Positions 28,201 through 36,675 of a stretch of 64,000 bases of DNA are shown piece after piece. This DNA is from Flavobacteriaceae bacterium. Lineage in GTDB: Bacteria; Bacteroidota; Bacteroidia; Flavobacteriales; Flavobacteriaceae. Within the stretch, counting starts at the first letter, position 1, and each line of letters starts with the position of its first letter. The stretch spans positions 124,001 through 188,000 of the forward strand of contig JANQNQ010000013.1 of the NCBI GenBank assembly GCA_028279515.1, written 5' to 3'. The position numbers and the translations under genes were made by a program. The notes under the pieces were generated by a model. That model saw nothing but the letters and a program-made list of their open reading frames with translations. It did not search any database and had not been told where the DNA came from.

Positions 28201-28966
28201 TTTGAAAGTGTTTCTGCAAGGAGCCGCCTTAGCGCCGAATCCCGGAGAAGAGCACCTAATGCGGGACGATCTGAGAGTAAGTGGTGAAATCCCTACTACA
28301 AGCCCATATTCAGATGGGGCTGTTATTAGCGTATCTCCTACTCTAGAACATACAGGCGAAAAGGCTATTGTTGATTGGATATGGGTCGAACTACGTGATG
28401 AAATGGGCACGATGATGGCAGGGCATTCTGCATTGTTGCAACGAGATGGCAGTATTGTCGATTTAATAGGTGATGCTCCAGTTACTTTCGAAGCAGTAGG
28501 AAGCGGAAACTACCATGTGGTTATAAAACACCGCAATCATTTGGCGATCATGACAGAAACTCCGGCGGCCCTAGGGCAAGCCGTTACAACAATAGACTTT
28601 ACAGATGATGCTCTGAAGACCTTTGGGAATAATGCGAGGACTTCCTTTGGGATGCCAGCAGGTGTAAAAGCTATGTGGGCAGGTGATGCCAATGAAGATG
28701 GTAAGGTGATCTTTTTAAATACAGGTGCCGAATCTGTAGAGGTGAAGCAACTCGTATTGGATCGTTCGGCTGAAGAAAGTCCGTTCGGAGCTTCCATCTT
28801 TTACAAACCACAAGGGTATTATAACGAAGACCTGAATATGGACGGCGAAGTGATCTTCCTCAATGCAGACAACGAACTACTATATATAAAAGACAACATT
28901 CTAGCACACCCAAATAATCAGATATTCAACTCCGTATTTTTTACAATTACGACCCAAGTTCCATAA
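22256..28966 (+). CDS. Giant secreted PKD / BspA-DUF285 repeat protein 2 (5 modules)
   Basis: The protein has 2236 residues. Its first ~260 residues (signal peptide MKKVSQFFLMALCTMLFSVDG, beta-rich domain, HYR-like domain) and its first module are nearly the same as in giant protein 1, and the upstream promoter region is also conserved, pointing to a recent segmental duplication. Five modules start near residues 262, 531, 996, 1265 and 1588. The fourth has the variant 'GFIMRLEASEDN' where the others read FITTW. The C-terminal domain (from about 1983, 'VFLQGAALAPNPGEEHLMRDDLR') ends 'FFTITTQVP'. No T9SS type A sorting domain is recognisable, so the export and anchoring route is open. It is probably surface-exposed and binding, with no enzyme motif seen. 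Confidence 0.88.
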   Translation: MKKVSQFFLMALCTMLFSVDGLRAQCGADDTILQDVGPDQTLSADGYGQSFKVNCSGKINEVAIWYSEIPNAPSGTQIQLSIYDGEISSASTPIYTVTTSYPSSNLGLRIYDIDPPVNVVSGQTYSFAFENDNGLKYQSSIQNPYSDGRAFVLSGSSWTSESGEDMRFRIGFEDSQPPNAVCQDAVVTLDDTGILFLGVSDIDGGSTDDTGINFSLVNPTSLDCTDLGITTATLEVQDQNGNSDTCTANVTVLSGNYVCPSQFVTTWNTELSGTTANNQIMINTQGNGYNYLVEWGDGLFDIGVTGDITHTYATPGIYTVKISGNFPRMFHTGTTDDAAKLISVDQWGTNSWTNMTNAFRGCINMQVLATDTPDLSNVGSMEGMFRGATSVDFDPTAWAVSNVNNMRRLFEGATSFSGDITNWNVNSVTDMSRMFKGALSFDQDLSSWDVSNVTDMTEMFNGLTLSTTNYDALLIAWAQLSNLQSNVPFDAGGSSYCLGSAARDVLTAAPNNWIITDAGQATNCDESFIGAFITTWETTTNDEAIMIPTTGSGYNYAVDWGDGTVTTGVTGNATHIYTLSGTYTVKIVGDFPQIFFDNKGDKDKIRTIEQWGAIEWKSMSRSFRGCTNIVLNATDIPDLSAVWNMAGMFYDATNFTGNSSMNDWDVSNVTDMESVFENAILFDEEIGNWDVSKVEDMYRMFRNAASFNRDINGWNISKVLGMREMFFGAENFNQDLNNWNVVKIIDMGSVFKGATSFNGNISTWNVKNCTSTSQMFQDASSFNQDIGSWNLAKVITFNNMFKGASSFNQDIGNWDTSSVSNMTAMFQGAKAFNQDISGWAVGNVQFMTNMFNGATSFNQNIGNWSTGGVTIMKGMFQNATAFNQPIGGWSVGNVTDMENMFNGATSFDQDLGDWNVKSVTKFQNFLLDVTLSDANYDSLLNGWAAVSGIRSNRNFHGGNSQYCSGVEGKSILENTYGWTITDGGINCDGLFTDAFITTWQTTGNNESITVPVVYTDPSAIDYGIDWGDGSIEFGQTGSATHTYAAAGTYTVKIIGDFPRISFSTLSQDNRDKIRSVEQWGAIEWKSMEAAFIFCRNLQIAATDTPDLSQVITMEGMFSGASSMNADLSNWDVSNVTDMTFLFSTATSFNGDISSWDVSNVTEMDWMFYNASSFDQDIGSWDISALTEASNMFNGAGLSTSNYDSLLLGWSSLDTGETQIPTNVIFDAANSTYCLGEQARTTLESAPFNWTITDAGLNCTSAFGSGFIMRLEASEDNVTITIPTNGSGYNYAVNWGDGTISEGLMGDASHTYAYADEYNVEIIGSFPRIFFNNVGDKDKVLSIEQWGDIPWESMGAAFKGCSNLRINATDAPDLTNVTNFNSMFSRCLRINADLSAWDVSNATTMNQMFFGAITFNGNISSWDVSGVTNLAGMFWAAIAFNGDITNWNVSEAVTMANMFNTANSFDQDISSWNVSKVTTMLNMFKGAANFEQNLGDWDIGSITEMTGMFQGIGLSTHNYDDTLIGWSADASGIVNDGIDDIPNGVPFTGGDSTYCFSETKRDELINTHGWTITDAGKDASCEVSFDEGFITTWETTSNNESIKIPTTDTGYKYYVDWGDGTIGGSFEGDATHTYATPGTYTIKIVGDFPRIYFNNKNPKTKIKEINQWGNITWTSMERAFYGCNNLNVTATDVPDLSDVTSLKQMFALASSVDADFSLWDTKDIKDMSLMFYAAYNFNGNIATWDVSNVEDMSLMLAIAEVFNVDISSWNVSSVTDMGGMFAEAKVFNQDIGNWNVGAVESMKEMFLEAESFNQDIGNWDVSNVRNMNGMFDHALVFNQDIGNWDVGNVDEMDSMFSSAKAFNQNIGQWDVAEVVDMARMFSGATSFDQDLGSWNIRALTYMTNMFFGATMSTSNYDNTLIGWNTDSSGVALDGLDDIPFGLNFSGGNSQYCMAASSRQNLIDSHGWTINDGGADANCFVTLDLKVFLQGAALAPNPGEEHLMRDDLRVSGEIPTTSPYSDGAVISVSPTLEHTGEKAIVDWIWVELRDEMGTMMAGHSALLQRDGSIVDLIGDAPVTFEAVGSGNYHVVIKHRNHLAIMTETPAALGQAVTTIDFTDDALKTFGNNARTSFGMPAGVKAMWAGDANEDGKVIFLNTGAESVEVKQLVLDRSAEESPFGASIFYKPQGYYNEDLNMDGEVIFLNADNELLYIKDNILAHPNNQIFNSVFFTITTQVP

Positions 28967-28986
28967 ATAAAATGTGCTATGGCTTT

Positions 28987-29018
28987 GAAACTTTGTCAGT
29001 AAGGGGTGATGAAGTTTC
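28987..29018 (+). promoter_or_regulatory. 3' UTR hairpin with AAGGGGTGAT loop (giant gene 2)
   Basis: GAAACTTT (28987-28994) pairs with GAAGTTTC (29011-29018), seven Watson-Crick pairs and one G-T pair. The loop contains AAGGGGTGAT at 29001-29010, the same ten bases as after giant gene 1. The difference in the right arm keeps the pairing, a sign that the structure is maintained. Confidence 0.68.
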
Positions 29019-29025
29019 TTTTTAA

Positions 29026-29056
29026 GGCCCCAACCCTTGTGGTTGGGGTTCTTTAT
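29026..29056 (+). terminator. Intrinsic terminator of giant gene 2
   Basis: CCCCAACC (29028-29035) pairs with GGTTGGGG (29041-29048) around a 5-nt loop and is followed by a T-rich tail. The 306-bp gap 28967-29272 holds the loop hairpin, this terminator, promoter copy D and the ACCCCTT leader. Confidence 0.8.
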
Positions 29057-29144
29057 AGGCTTATTTCACCCTGTATCAAGTGTTCAAAACCATATGATTT
29101 AATAATATGATTTCCAGTTACTTGTGTTGAATTTTTTGTAATCA

Positions 29145-29234
29145 GTCCCCTTTTTGTCACCCCTGTAAATGGGCTTCGTCCTCTCTTTGTCCACCCCTTT
29201 TTTTCGAGGAAATGACGCTTGCTAAATAATTTCG
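29145..29234 (+). promoter_or_regulatory. Phased four-site GTC operator and promoter (copy D)
   Basis: GTC half-sites lie at 29145, 29156, 29178 and 29189 (0, 11, 33, 44). The -7-like TAATTTCG begins at 29227 (offset 82). The sequence between the sites differs from copies B and C, so the kept spacing is not merely recent duplication. ACCCCTT at 29261-29267 lies five bases before the ATG at 29273. Confidence 0.75.
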
Positions 29235-29272
29235 CTCAAAACTTAAATCATTAAAAAACAACCCCTTAAATT

Positions 29273-32200
29273 ATGAAACCAACATATTCTTTCTGCTATC
29301 CAGATAAAACCATCTGGATACATGAATCAAAACAAAAACTTCTCACACTATTTGTTGTTCTTTTACTGGCTGTGCTTCAGTTGAATGCACAGTGCCCTGC
29401 AGGAGATGAATCTTGCGCGTTCATTACAACCTGGGATGTAAACACGGTAAACCGAACAATCCAGATTCCAGTGGTAAATTCAGAAACCTATAACTATACG
29501 GTGAATTGGGGAGATGGGACCATTCAGACCGGGATTACAGGAGCAGCAACCCACCAGTATGACCAAAACGGAATCTATACGGTAAAGATCTCAGGAGATT
29601 TTCCGCGTATTTCTTTTTTCTCATCTTCTTATCAAGACAATATCCTTTCGATCGAACAATGGGGAACGATTCAATGGACTTCTATGGCCAGAGCCTTCTC
29701 CTTTTGTCCCAATCTGATTTCTAACGCTACCGATACACCCGACCTTTCGAACGTAACAAGTATGGAAAGTATGTTCCGCGGGGCTTCTAGTTTTAATGGC
29801 GATGCAGGCATGAGCAATTGGAATGTTTCTACAGTAACCGATATGAAACAAATGTTTCGCGATGCTTCCGCCTTTAATCATGACATAAGCAACTGGAATA
29901 CAAGTAACGTAACCTCAATGCTCGAGATGTTTTGGGGTGCCGAAACCTTTAATCAGGACATTGGCAACTGGAATGTAAAAAAGCTCACCAGCACTTGGAA
30001 TATGTTCACCTATGCCTATGCATTTGATCAAGATCTTGGGCAATGGGATATCAGTTCTTTGGATGATGCCAGATTCATGTTCTTAGACGTAACGCTTTCC
30101 CCTGAAAACTATGACAGTCTTTTGATGGGATGGAGCACACTAAGTAGCGGAGAATCTGCAATCCCAAATGGACTTTTATTTAGTGCTGGGGATAGTCAAT
30201 ATTGTCAGGCCCAATTAGTTCGAGATGCATTGGTCAACGACTTCAACTGGACCATTACAGATGATGGTCAGGTACCCGATCCGGCAAACTGTGTAGTTTT
30301 CGAAAGTGGTTTCATTACTACATGGAAGACCACCTCGGCCAATGAACAAATTCGAATTCCAGCCGATGTTACCAATGGTCGAGAATATCATTACTCGATA
30401 GATTGGGGAGATGGGTCCTATCAAAACGACCGAACGGGGGTTGCTTCGCATAATTATGATCAACCCGGGACGTATACCGTACGTATCGTTGGTGATTTTC
30501 CTAGAATGAACTTTCAGTTTATAAGCCATTCCCGTCGAAAGATACAATCGATCGAGCAATGGGGTAACATCCAATGGCAAACCATGGAGTTGGCGTTTTA
30601 CTGGTGCGAAAACTTGACCATTAACGCCGTGGATGCTCCAGATCTAAGTAAGGTTACGAATATGTCGCACATGTTCGATATCGCTACAAACCTTACCGTG
30701 ACAGGAACCATTAATAATTGGGATGTATCTAAAGTAAAGGACATGTCTGATATGTTCTTCTTTTGTGAAAAGTTTAATGCAGATATCAGTAATTGGAATG
30801 TAAGCAAGGTCACCACCATGCATTCGATGTTTCGAGGTGCCGAAAAATTTAACCAGGACATTGGCGGCTGGAACGTTGGAAAGGTCGAAACGATGGGGTC
30901 CATGTTTATGGATGCCAAAGGTTTCAACCAGGACATTGGCGGTTGGAACACAAGCAAGGTTACGTCCTTTGATTGGATGTTTATCAATGCTACTTCGTTT
31001 GATCAAGACATCGGCGATTGGGACATAAGTTCAATTGGCACGGTAACCGTTCCTTTTGTTCAAAGTGCTGACCGAATGTTTGAAGGAGCCGGGTTATCTA
31101 CTGAGAATTATGATAAGTTGCTCATTGGTTGGAGTACCCTAAGTGCAGGCGAGACCAACATTCCTCAAAACATTGAACTAGATGCTGGAAACAGCCAGTT
31201 TTGTGAAAGTTTTACAGCCAGAGATATGTTAACCGGTGCTCCTTACAATTGGGACATTACAGATGGCGGACTGACATTGGATTGTCCCACTTTTGTAGAT
31301 GGAGCCTTTGTAACTACTTGGCAAACCACTACTAACAACGAAACCATTACCATTCCTACTACAGGAAGTGGATACTCATACTTGGTTGATTGGGGAGATG
31401 GTGTGATCGATGCAAATATTACAGGAAATGCCATGCATACCTATGCATCTGCTGGCACCTATGAAGTAAGGATCAACGGAAACTTTCCAAGAATCTATTT
31501 CAACAATAGCGGAGACAAAGATAAAATACAAAGTATCGATCAATGGGGAAGTACAGCATGGACTTCCATGGAGGATGCCTTTTACGGGTGTTCAAACCTC
31601 GTGCTCAATGCCTCTGACGCACCAGATTTGTCCAATGTGACCAATATGGACGAAATGTTTCGCGCCACGACCAATTTTGTGGTAAACCCTGGCGGAAACA
31701 TGAACCATTGGGATGTTAGTAATGTGGTCAGTTTGGACAATACGTTTAGAAGCGCCAAGGCCTTTAACAGTGATATTACAGGTTGGGATGTAAGCAATGT
31801 AGAAGTCATGGATGGTACGTTCTGGGATGCCAGAGCTTTTGATCAAGACATTAGTGTTTGGGACGTGAGTAATGTGATCGATATGGATGAAATGTTCCTC
31901 AATGCAATTGCATTTAATCAAGACATCAGTGGTTGGAATGTTAGCCAGGTGACCGCCATGCAAGAAATGTTCAGAGGTGCAGTAAAATTTAATCAAGACA
32001 TAAGCGGTTGGAATGTTGGTAAAGTGCAAGACATGTTCGAAATGTTTCGGGAGGCCAAAGCATTCAATCAAGATATTGGTAGTTGGGATGTAAGTGCAGT
32101 ACAGACCATGGAATCCATGTTTAGGAGTGCTTCTGCGTTTGATCAAGACCTTGGAAACTGGGACATCAGTGCTTTGACCGATGCTTCCAATATGTTGAAT

Positions 32201-35200
32201 GGATCAGCGGTTTCTATAGAAAATTACGACCGCCTTTTGATTGGATGGAGCACGTTGGATGCTGGCGAGAGTCAGATACCATCAAATGTAACCTTGAATG
32301 CTGATAATAGCCAATATTGTTTAGGGGAATTATCTCGTAACGTATTGACAAGTGCGCCGCTAAATTGGACCATCACTGATGCCGGATTAGATTGTTTGGT
32401 TGCTTTTGAAAGTGGTTTTATAACCACTTGGAAGACTGATAACTCTGGAAGTTCTGGAGATAATCAGATTGTTTTGGACGTTCAAGGTACGGGACTTGAG
32501 TTTGCCGTTGATTGGGGCGATGGTAGTATTGAAACCGGTCTCACAAGTGATGTACTTCACACCTATGATACACCTGGGACATACACGGTTCGTGTCGTAG
32601 GGACTTTTTCTATGATACATTCCGAAAGCAATGATGCCGATAAGTTATTAACCATTGAACAATGGGGTAATGTACATTGGACCGAATTGGACTTTGGATT
32701 CTATCATTGCGATAATTTAGTGCTGAATGCAACTGATGCCCCAGATTTATCCGAGGTAACAAACTTAAACAGATTGTTTGCCAATTGTCCGTTGGTCAAT
32801 GCGGATCTAGATCATTGGGACGTGAGCAACGTAACGACCATGAATCAGATGTTTATAGGAGCCCATACGTTTAATGGCAATATCAGTAATTGGGACGTGA
32901 GTAATGTCTCTAATTTGGCGGGAATGTTTTGGGGAGCCAGAGCGTTCAATCAGGATATCAGTGGTTGGAATGTTAGCGAAGCCTTGACCATGGCCAATAT
33001 GTTTAACAATGCTGAAGCGTTTACAATAGACATCAGCGGATGGGATGTTAGCAAAGTGACTTCCATGGCAAACATGTTCAAAAATGCCGATAGCTTCGAT
33101 CATGACCTAGGGGCATGGGACATTAGTGCCATGAATAGTATGACTGATATGTTTCTGGGTGTTACGCTTTCTACTGAAAATTATGACAATACATTAATAG
33201 GCTGGAGCACTGATAATAGTGGAGTAGCTGATGATGGAATAGATGACATACCTGCTAGTGTAGTGTTCTCTGGCGGAAACAGTTTCTACTGTCTTTCTGG
33301 CTTTGAAAGGTTGCGATTGACCAGCGAGTACGGTTGGACAGTTACAGATGCTGGTCTGGATACAGGTTGTACCGATATTTTTGAGGAAGCCTTTATCACT
33401 ACATGGGAAACCACAACGCCCGATGAGACGATAACGATTCCTGTTAATACCACCTTGACCTATAGCTATGGAGTAGATTGGGGTGACGGAACTGTAGCGA
33501 CCAATTATGTCGGAAGCGCCAGTCATACCTATGATTCACCAGGCACATATACTGTGAAAATAGTCGGTGATTTTCCACAGATTTACTTCAGCAACGGCGG
33601 TGACAAAGAAAAAATTAGAACCATCGAACAATGGGGAAATATCCAATGGGGCTCGATGCAGGCTGCTTTTCGCGGATGTGTCAATTTAACCTCCAATGCT
33701 ACCGATACTCCAGACCTTTCAGCGGTAACAAGTTTGGCTTCAATGTTTAGAGGGGCCGCTTCATTTGTTGGAGATGCGGCCATGGCTAATTGGGATGTAT
33801 CTAATGTCGAAGACATGGGCCGTTTGTTTGACGGTGTCGAACTATTCAATATTAATATTGGAGGTTGGGATGTAAGCAACGTTACCAACATGAACTTTAT
33901 ATTCTTTAACGCTTATGCTTTCAATCAAGACATCGGCAATTGGGACGTTTCCAAACTATCCGGACTATTTGGGGTGTTTCTCAATGCCACTTCATTTAAC
34001 CAAGATCTGTCCAATTGGGATACCAATAATATGACGGGCATGCAGGATGCATTCTACGGGGCTTCCGCCTTTAACGGAGACATTAGTACGTGGGATGTGA
34101 GTCAGGTAACTGCAATGGGAAATATGTTCAGAGATGCCGCCAGTTTTAACCAAGACATCGGTGCTTGGGACACAGGCAATGTGCTAAGTACCGGTGATAT
34201 GTTTCGAGGAGCTTCATCTTTCAATCAGGATATAGGAAGCTGGGATATGAGCAATGTGACCAACTTAAGTCGTATGTTTCAGGACGCGATAAACTTTGAT
34301 CAGAACATTGGGGGTTGGGATTTAAGCAAGGCATCAACTGTCAAAGATGTTTTCTTAGGTGCTGGCTTATCCACCGAAAATTATGACCAACTCCTAATAG
34401 GGTGGGCAACCCTTACTGAGGGTGAAACACGGATCCCCAATGGGGTAGATTTCAATGCCGGAAGCAGCACCTATTGTTTTGGAGCTGGTGCACGTCAACA
34501 GTTGATAGACACCCGCAATTGGACCTTCATTGATAACGGACTGGATTGTTCCAACAATACGATGGCCCCATTTATTACTACATGGTTGATCGCTGCAGAT
34601 GATTTGAGCGCAACGATACCAATTTTCAATGGTGAGCTATATGGCTATCAGATAGATTGGGGTGATGGAACGATTGAAATAAGAACTGGAGATGCTACCC
34701 ACAATTACGGAACGCCAGGAACCTATACCATACAGATCACTGGGTACTTCCCACGAATTTATTTCAATAATAGTGGAGACCGCCAGAAGATTCAGAGCAT
34801 AGAACAGTGGGGAGATATTGCTTGGAGCTCAATGGAATCGGCCTTTCGAGGTTGTTCGAATCTTGTGCTCAATGCCACTGACGCTCCAGATCTTTCGAGC
34901 GTAAGCGATATGAGTCACATGTTCCAATCAGCAACCAACTTTGTCGTTAACGGAAACATGAACCATTGGGACGTAAGCAATGTGACCAACATGCTCGAAC
35001 TATTTCGTCAGGCGTCAAATTTTAACGGTGATATCAGCAGTTGGAATGTGAGTAATGTAACGACGATGAACAGTACTTTCCATCAAGCGTTTGCGTTCAA
35101 TCAAAACATCGGGACGTGGAACGTGAGCAATGTTATCATCATGGATCGCATGTTCTATAGAGCCTTTGCATTTGATCAAGACATCAGCAACTGGAATGTA

Positions 35201-36532
35201 GGACAAGTGGAGTCTACCTTCCGCATGTTTCACGATGCAGAATCTTTCAATCAAGACATTGGTAGTTGGGACATGAGTAGCGCAAAAAATACCCGTCAGA
35301 TGTTTTTACAAGCAGAGGCCTTCAATCAGGATATCAGCGCTTGGAATGTAAGTAATGTAACCAACATGCAACGCATGTTCGACGCCGCTATTTCCTTCGA
35401 TCAGGACATCAGCACCTGGGATGTGAGCAGTGTAACGGATATGGAGCGAATGTTTGATGGAGCCACTGCCTTTGACCAGGACCTTGGTACTTGGGATATT
35501 GGGCAGGTTACTACTATGGTCGATATGTTTAACAATGCGACTTTGTCACTAGAAAATTATGACAATACCTTGATTGGCTGGCATACAGATTCCAACGGAA
35601 TGACTGGTGACGGTATCGACGATGTGCCATCAAACATAACATTCGCAGGAGGTAATAGTGTGTATTGTTCGAGCGAGACCGAACGACAAAACCTCATAGA
35701 TACCTTTGGATGGACGATAACAGACGCCGGAAAGAGTGCCGCTTGCAATGCGATAAGCTTGGACCTCAAGGTATTCTTGCAAGGAGCCGCTTTAAATCCG
35801 AATACTGGCGAAGAGGGTTTGATGCGCGACGATTTGCGCCTCGGTTCACATATACCACTGGTAAGTCCGTATGCCGATGCACTTGAAAGTGGTGCCCTGG
35901 TTATCTATGAGTTCGAAGGAAACAGCGCCAAGGTCGATTGGTTATGGATCGAACTCCGGGATGCAACAGACCCGAGCAATGTAATCGCAGGCCGCTCGGC
36001 ACTTTTACAGCGCGATGGCCAAGTAGTAGGTGTAAATGGATCATCACCCATCACATTTTCCATTTTAGCAGGAAACTATTATGTGGCGATCCAACATCGC
36101 AATCATTTGGGCATCATGACCGAAGAGCCTTTAACCCTAGGAGCAAATACTAATGCAGTAGACTTTACAGATGGATCTGTTAAGACCTTTGGCGATAATG
36201 CTCAAACCACGTTCGGAATGCCGCCAGGTGTAGCGGCCATGTGGGCTGGGGATGCCAATGATGACGGAAAAATCACTTTTTTAAATACAGGTGCCGAATC
36301 TGTGGATGTGAAACAATTGGTCTTGGATCGTTCAACTGTTGAGAGCCCGTTTGGAGCTTCCATTTTTTATAAACCCAATGGATACTATAAAGAAGACCTT
36401 AATATGGATGGCGAGGTGATTTTCTTGAATGCAAGCAATGAATTGCTCTACGTAAAAGACAACATTTTGGCGCATCCTAGCAACCAACTATTCAACTCCG
36501 TGTTTTTTACAATTTCGGCACAACTCCCTTAA
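29273..36532 (+). CDS. Giant secreted PKD / BspA-DUF285 repeat protein 3 (6 modules)
   Basis: The protein has 2419 residues. It has a long n-region and then the signal peptide hydrophobic core 'LLTLFVVLLLAVLQLNAQ' (about 23-41). It lacks the N-terminal beta and HYR-like domains of giants 1 and 2 and goes straight into modules, six in all, starting near residues 49, 346, 677, 1049, 1373 and 1766. Each has the PKD-like WGDG domain, the 'IEQWG' strand, 25-residue BspA/DUF285 repeats and the closing 'ENYD.LLIGWST' unit. The C-terminal domain (from about 2163, 'VFLQGAALNPNTGEEGLMRDDLR') has loops GDANDDGKI and LNMDGEV and ends in AQLP. I infer a surface-binding function from the repeat family. Confidence 0.88.
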   Translation: MKPTYSFCYPDKTIWIHESKQKLLTLFVVLLLAVLQLNAQCPAGDESCAFITTWDVNTVNRTIQIPVVNSETYNYTVNWGDGTIQTGITGAATHQYDQNGIYTVKISGDFPRISFFSSSYQDNILSIEQWGTIQWTSMARAFSFCPNLISNATDTPDLSNVTSMESMFRGASSFNGDAGMSNWNVSTVTDMKQMFRDASAFNHDISNWNTSNVTSMLEMFWGAETFNQDIGNWNVKKLTSTWNMFTYAYAFDQDLGQWDISSLDDARFMFLDVTLSPENYDSLLMGWSTLSSGESAIPNGLLFSAGDSQYCQAQLVRDALVNDFNWTITDDGQVPDPANCVVFESGFITTWKTTSANEQIRIPADVTNGREYHYSIDWGDGSYQNDRTGVASHNYDQPGTYTVRIVGDFPRMNFQFISHSRRKIQSIEQWGNIQWQTMELAFYWCENLTINAVDAPDLSKVTNMSHMFDIATNLTVTGTINNWDVSKVKDMSDMFFFCEKFNADISNWNVSKVTTMHSMFRGAEKFNQDIGGWNVGKVETMGSMFMDAKGFNQDIGGWNTSKVTSFDWMFINATSFDQDIGDWDISSIGTVTVPFVQSADRMFEGAGLSTENYDKLLIGWSTLSAGETNIPQNIELDAGNSQFCESFTARDMLTGAPYNWDITDGGLTLDCPTFVDGAFVTTWQTTTNNETITIPTTGSGYSYLVDWGDGVIDANITGNAMHTYASAGTYEVRINGNFPRIYFNNSGDKDKIQSIDQWGSTAWTSMEDAFYGCSNLVLNASDAPDLSNVTNMDEMFRATTNFVVNPGGNMNHWDVSNVVSLDNTFRSAKAFNSDITGWDVSNVEVMDGTFWDARAFDQDISVWDVSNVIDMDEMFLNAIAFNQDISGWNVSQVTAMQEMFRGAVKFNQDISGWNVGKVQDMFEMFREAKAFNQDIGSWDVSAVQTMESMFRSASAFDQDLGNWDISALTDASNMLNGSAVSIENYDRLLIGWSTLDAGESQIPSNVTLNADNSQYCLGELSRNVLTSAPLNWTITDAGLDCLVAFESGFITTWKTDNSGSSGDNQIVLDVQGTGLEFAVDWGDGSIETGLTSDVLHTYDTPGTYTVRVVGTFSMIHSESNDADKLLTIEQWGNVHWTELDFGFYHCDNLVLNATDAPDLSEVTNLNRLFANCPLVNADLDHWDVSNVTTMNQMFIGAHTFNGNISNWDVSNVSNLAGMFWGARAFNQDISGWNVSEALTMANMFNNAEAFTIDISGWDVSKVTSMANMFKNADSFDHDLGAWDISAMNSMTDMFLGVTLSTENYDNTLIGWSTDNSGVADDGIDDIPASVVFSGGNSFYCLSGFERLRLTSEYGWTVTDAGLDTGCTDIFEEAFITTWETTTPDETITIPVNTTLTYSYGVDWGDGTVATNYVGSASHTYDSPGTYTVKIVGDFPQIYFSNGGDKEKIRTIEQWGNIQWGSMQAAFRGCVNLTSNATDTPDLSAVTSLASMFRGAASFVGDAAMANWDVSNVEDMGRLFDGVELFNINIGGWDVSNVTNMNFIFFNAYAFNQDIGNWDVSKLSGLFGVFLNATSFNQDLSNWDTNNMTGMQDAFYGASAFNGDISTWDVSQVTAMGNMFRDAASFNQDIGAWDTGNVLSTGDMFRGASSFNQDIGSWDMSNVTNLSRMFQDAINFDQNIGGWDLSKASTVKDVFLGAGLSTENYDQLLIGWATLTEGETRIPNGVDFNAGSSTYCFGAGARQQLIDTRNWTFIDNGLDCSNNTMAPFITTWLIAADDLSATIPIFNGELYGYQIDWGDGTIEIRTGDATHNYGTPGTYTIQITGYFPRIYFNNSGDRQKIQSIEQWGDIAWSSMESAFRGCSNLVLNATDAPDLSSVSDMSHMFQSATNFVVNGNMNHWDVSNVTNMLELFRQASNFNGDISSWNVSNVTTMNSTFHQAFAFNQNIGTWNVSNVIIMDRMFYRAFAFDQDISNWNVGQVESTFRMFHDAESFNQDIGSWDMSSAKNTRQMFLQAEAFNQDISAWNVSNVTNMQRMFDAAISFDQDISTWDVSSVTDMERMFDGATAFDQDLGTWDIGQVTTMVDMFNNATLSLENYDNTLIGWHTDSNGMTGDGIDDVPSNITFAGGNSVYCSSETERQNLIDTFGWTITDAGKSAACNAISLDLKVFLQGAALNPNTGEEGLMRDDLRLGSHIPLVSPYADALESGALVIYEFEGNSAKVDWLWIELRDATDPSNVIAGRSALLQRDGQVVGVNGSSPITFSILAGNYYVAIQHRNHLGIMTEEPLTLGANTNAVDFTDGSVKTFGDNAQTTFGMPPGVAAMWAGDANDDGKITFLNTGAESVDVKQLVLDRSTVESPFGASIFYKPNGYYKEDLNMDGEVIFLNASNELLYVKDNILAHPSNQLFNSVFFTISAQLP

Positions 36533-36548
36533 TTGATTAATGGCTTTT

Positions 36549-36580
36549 GAAACTTTATTAGTAAGGGGTGATAAAGTTTC
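36549..36580 (+). promoter_or_regulatory. 3' UTR hairpin with AAGGGG loop (giant gene 3)
   Basis: GAAACTTTAT (36549-36558) pairs perfectly over ten bases with ATAAAGTTTC (36571-36580). AAGGGGTGAT occupies 36563-36572, the last two bases in the stem. It lies 16 nt after the stop codon. Confidence 0.7.
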
Positions 36581-36586
36581 TACCAT

Positions 36587-36616
36587 GAACCCCGACACAA
36601 GTCGGGGTTCATATTT
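36587..36616 (+). terminator. Intrinsic terminator of giant gene 3
   Basis: GAACCCCGAC pairs with GTCGGGGTTC (36587-36610) around an ACAA loop, followed by a T-rich tail. Confidence 0.85.
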
Positions 36617-36675
36617 TAAAAATTCATACATGTTCAAACAACCTTAACAACATAGAGATACAAATCTTTTCAATT

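Noticed and set aside
10585-29234. Calling the GTC element a true Pho box
   Set aside because: The 11-bp TGTC spacing is similar, but the intervening bases are C-rich, one unit is missing between pairs, and no phosphate genes or PhoB/PhoR are in the window. Kept only as an analogy.
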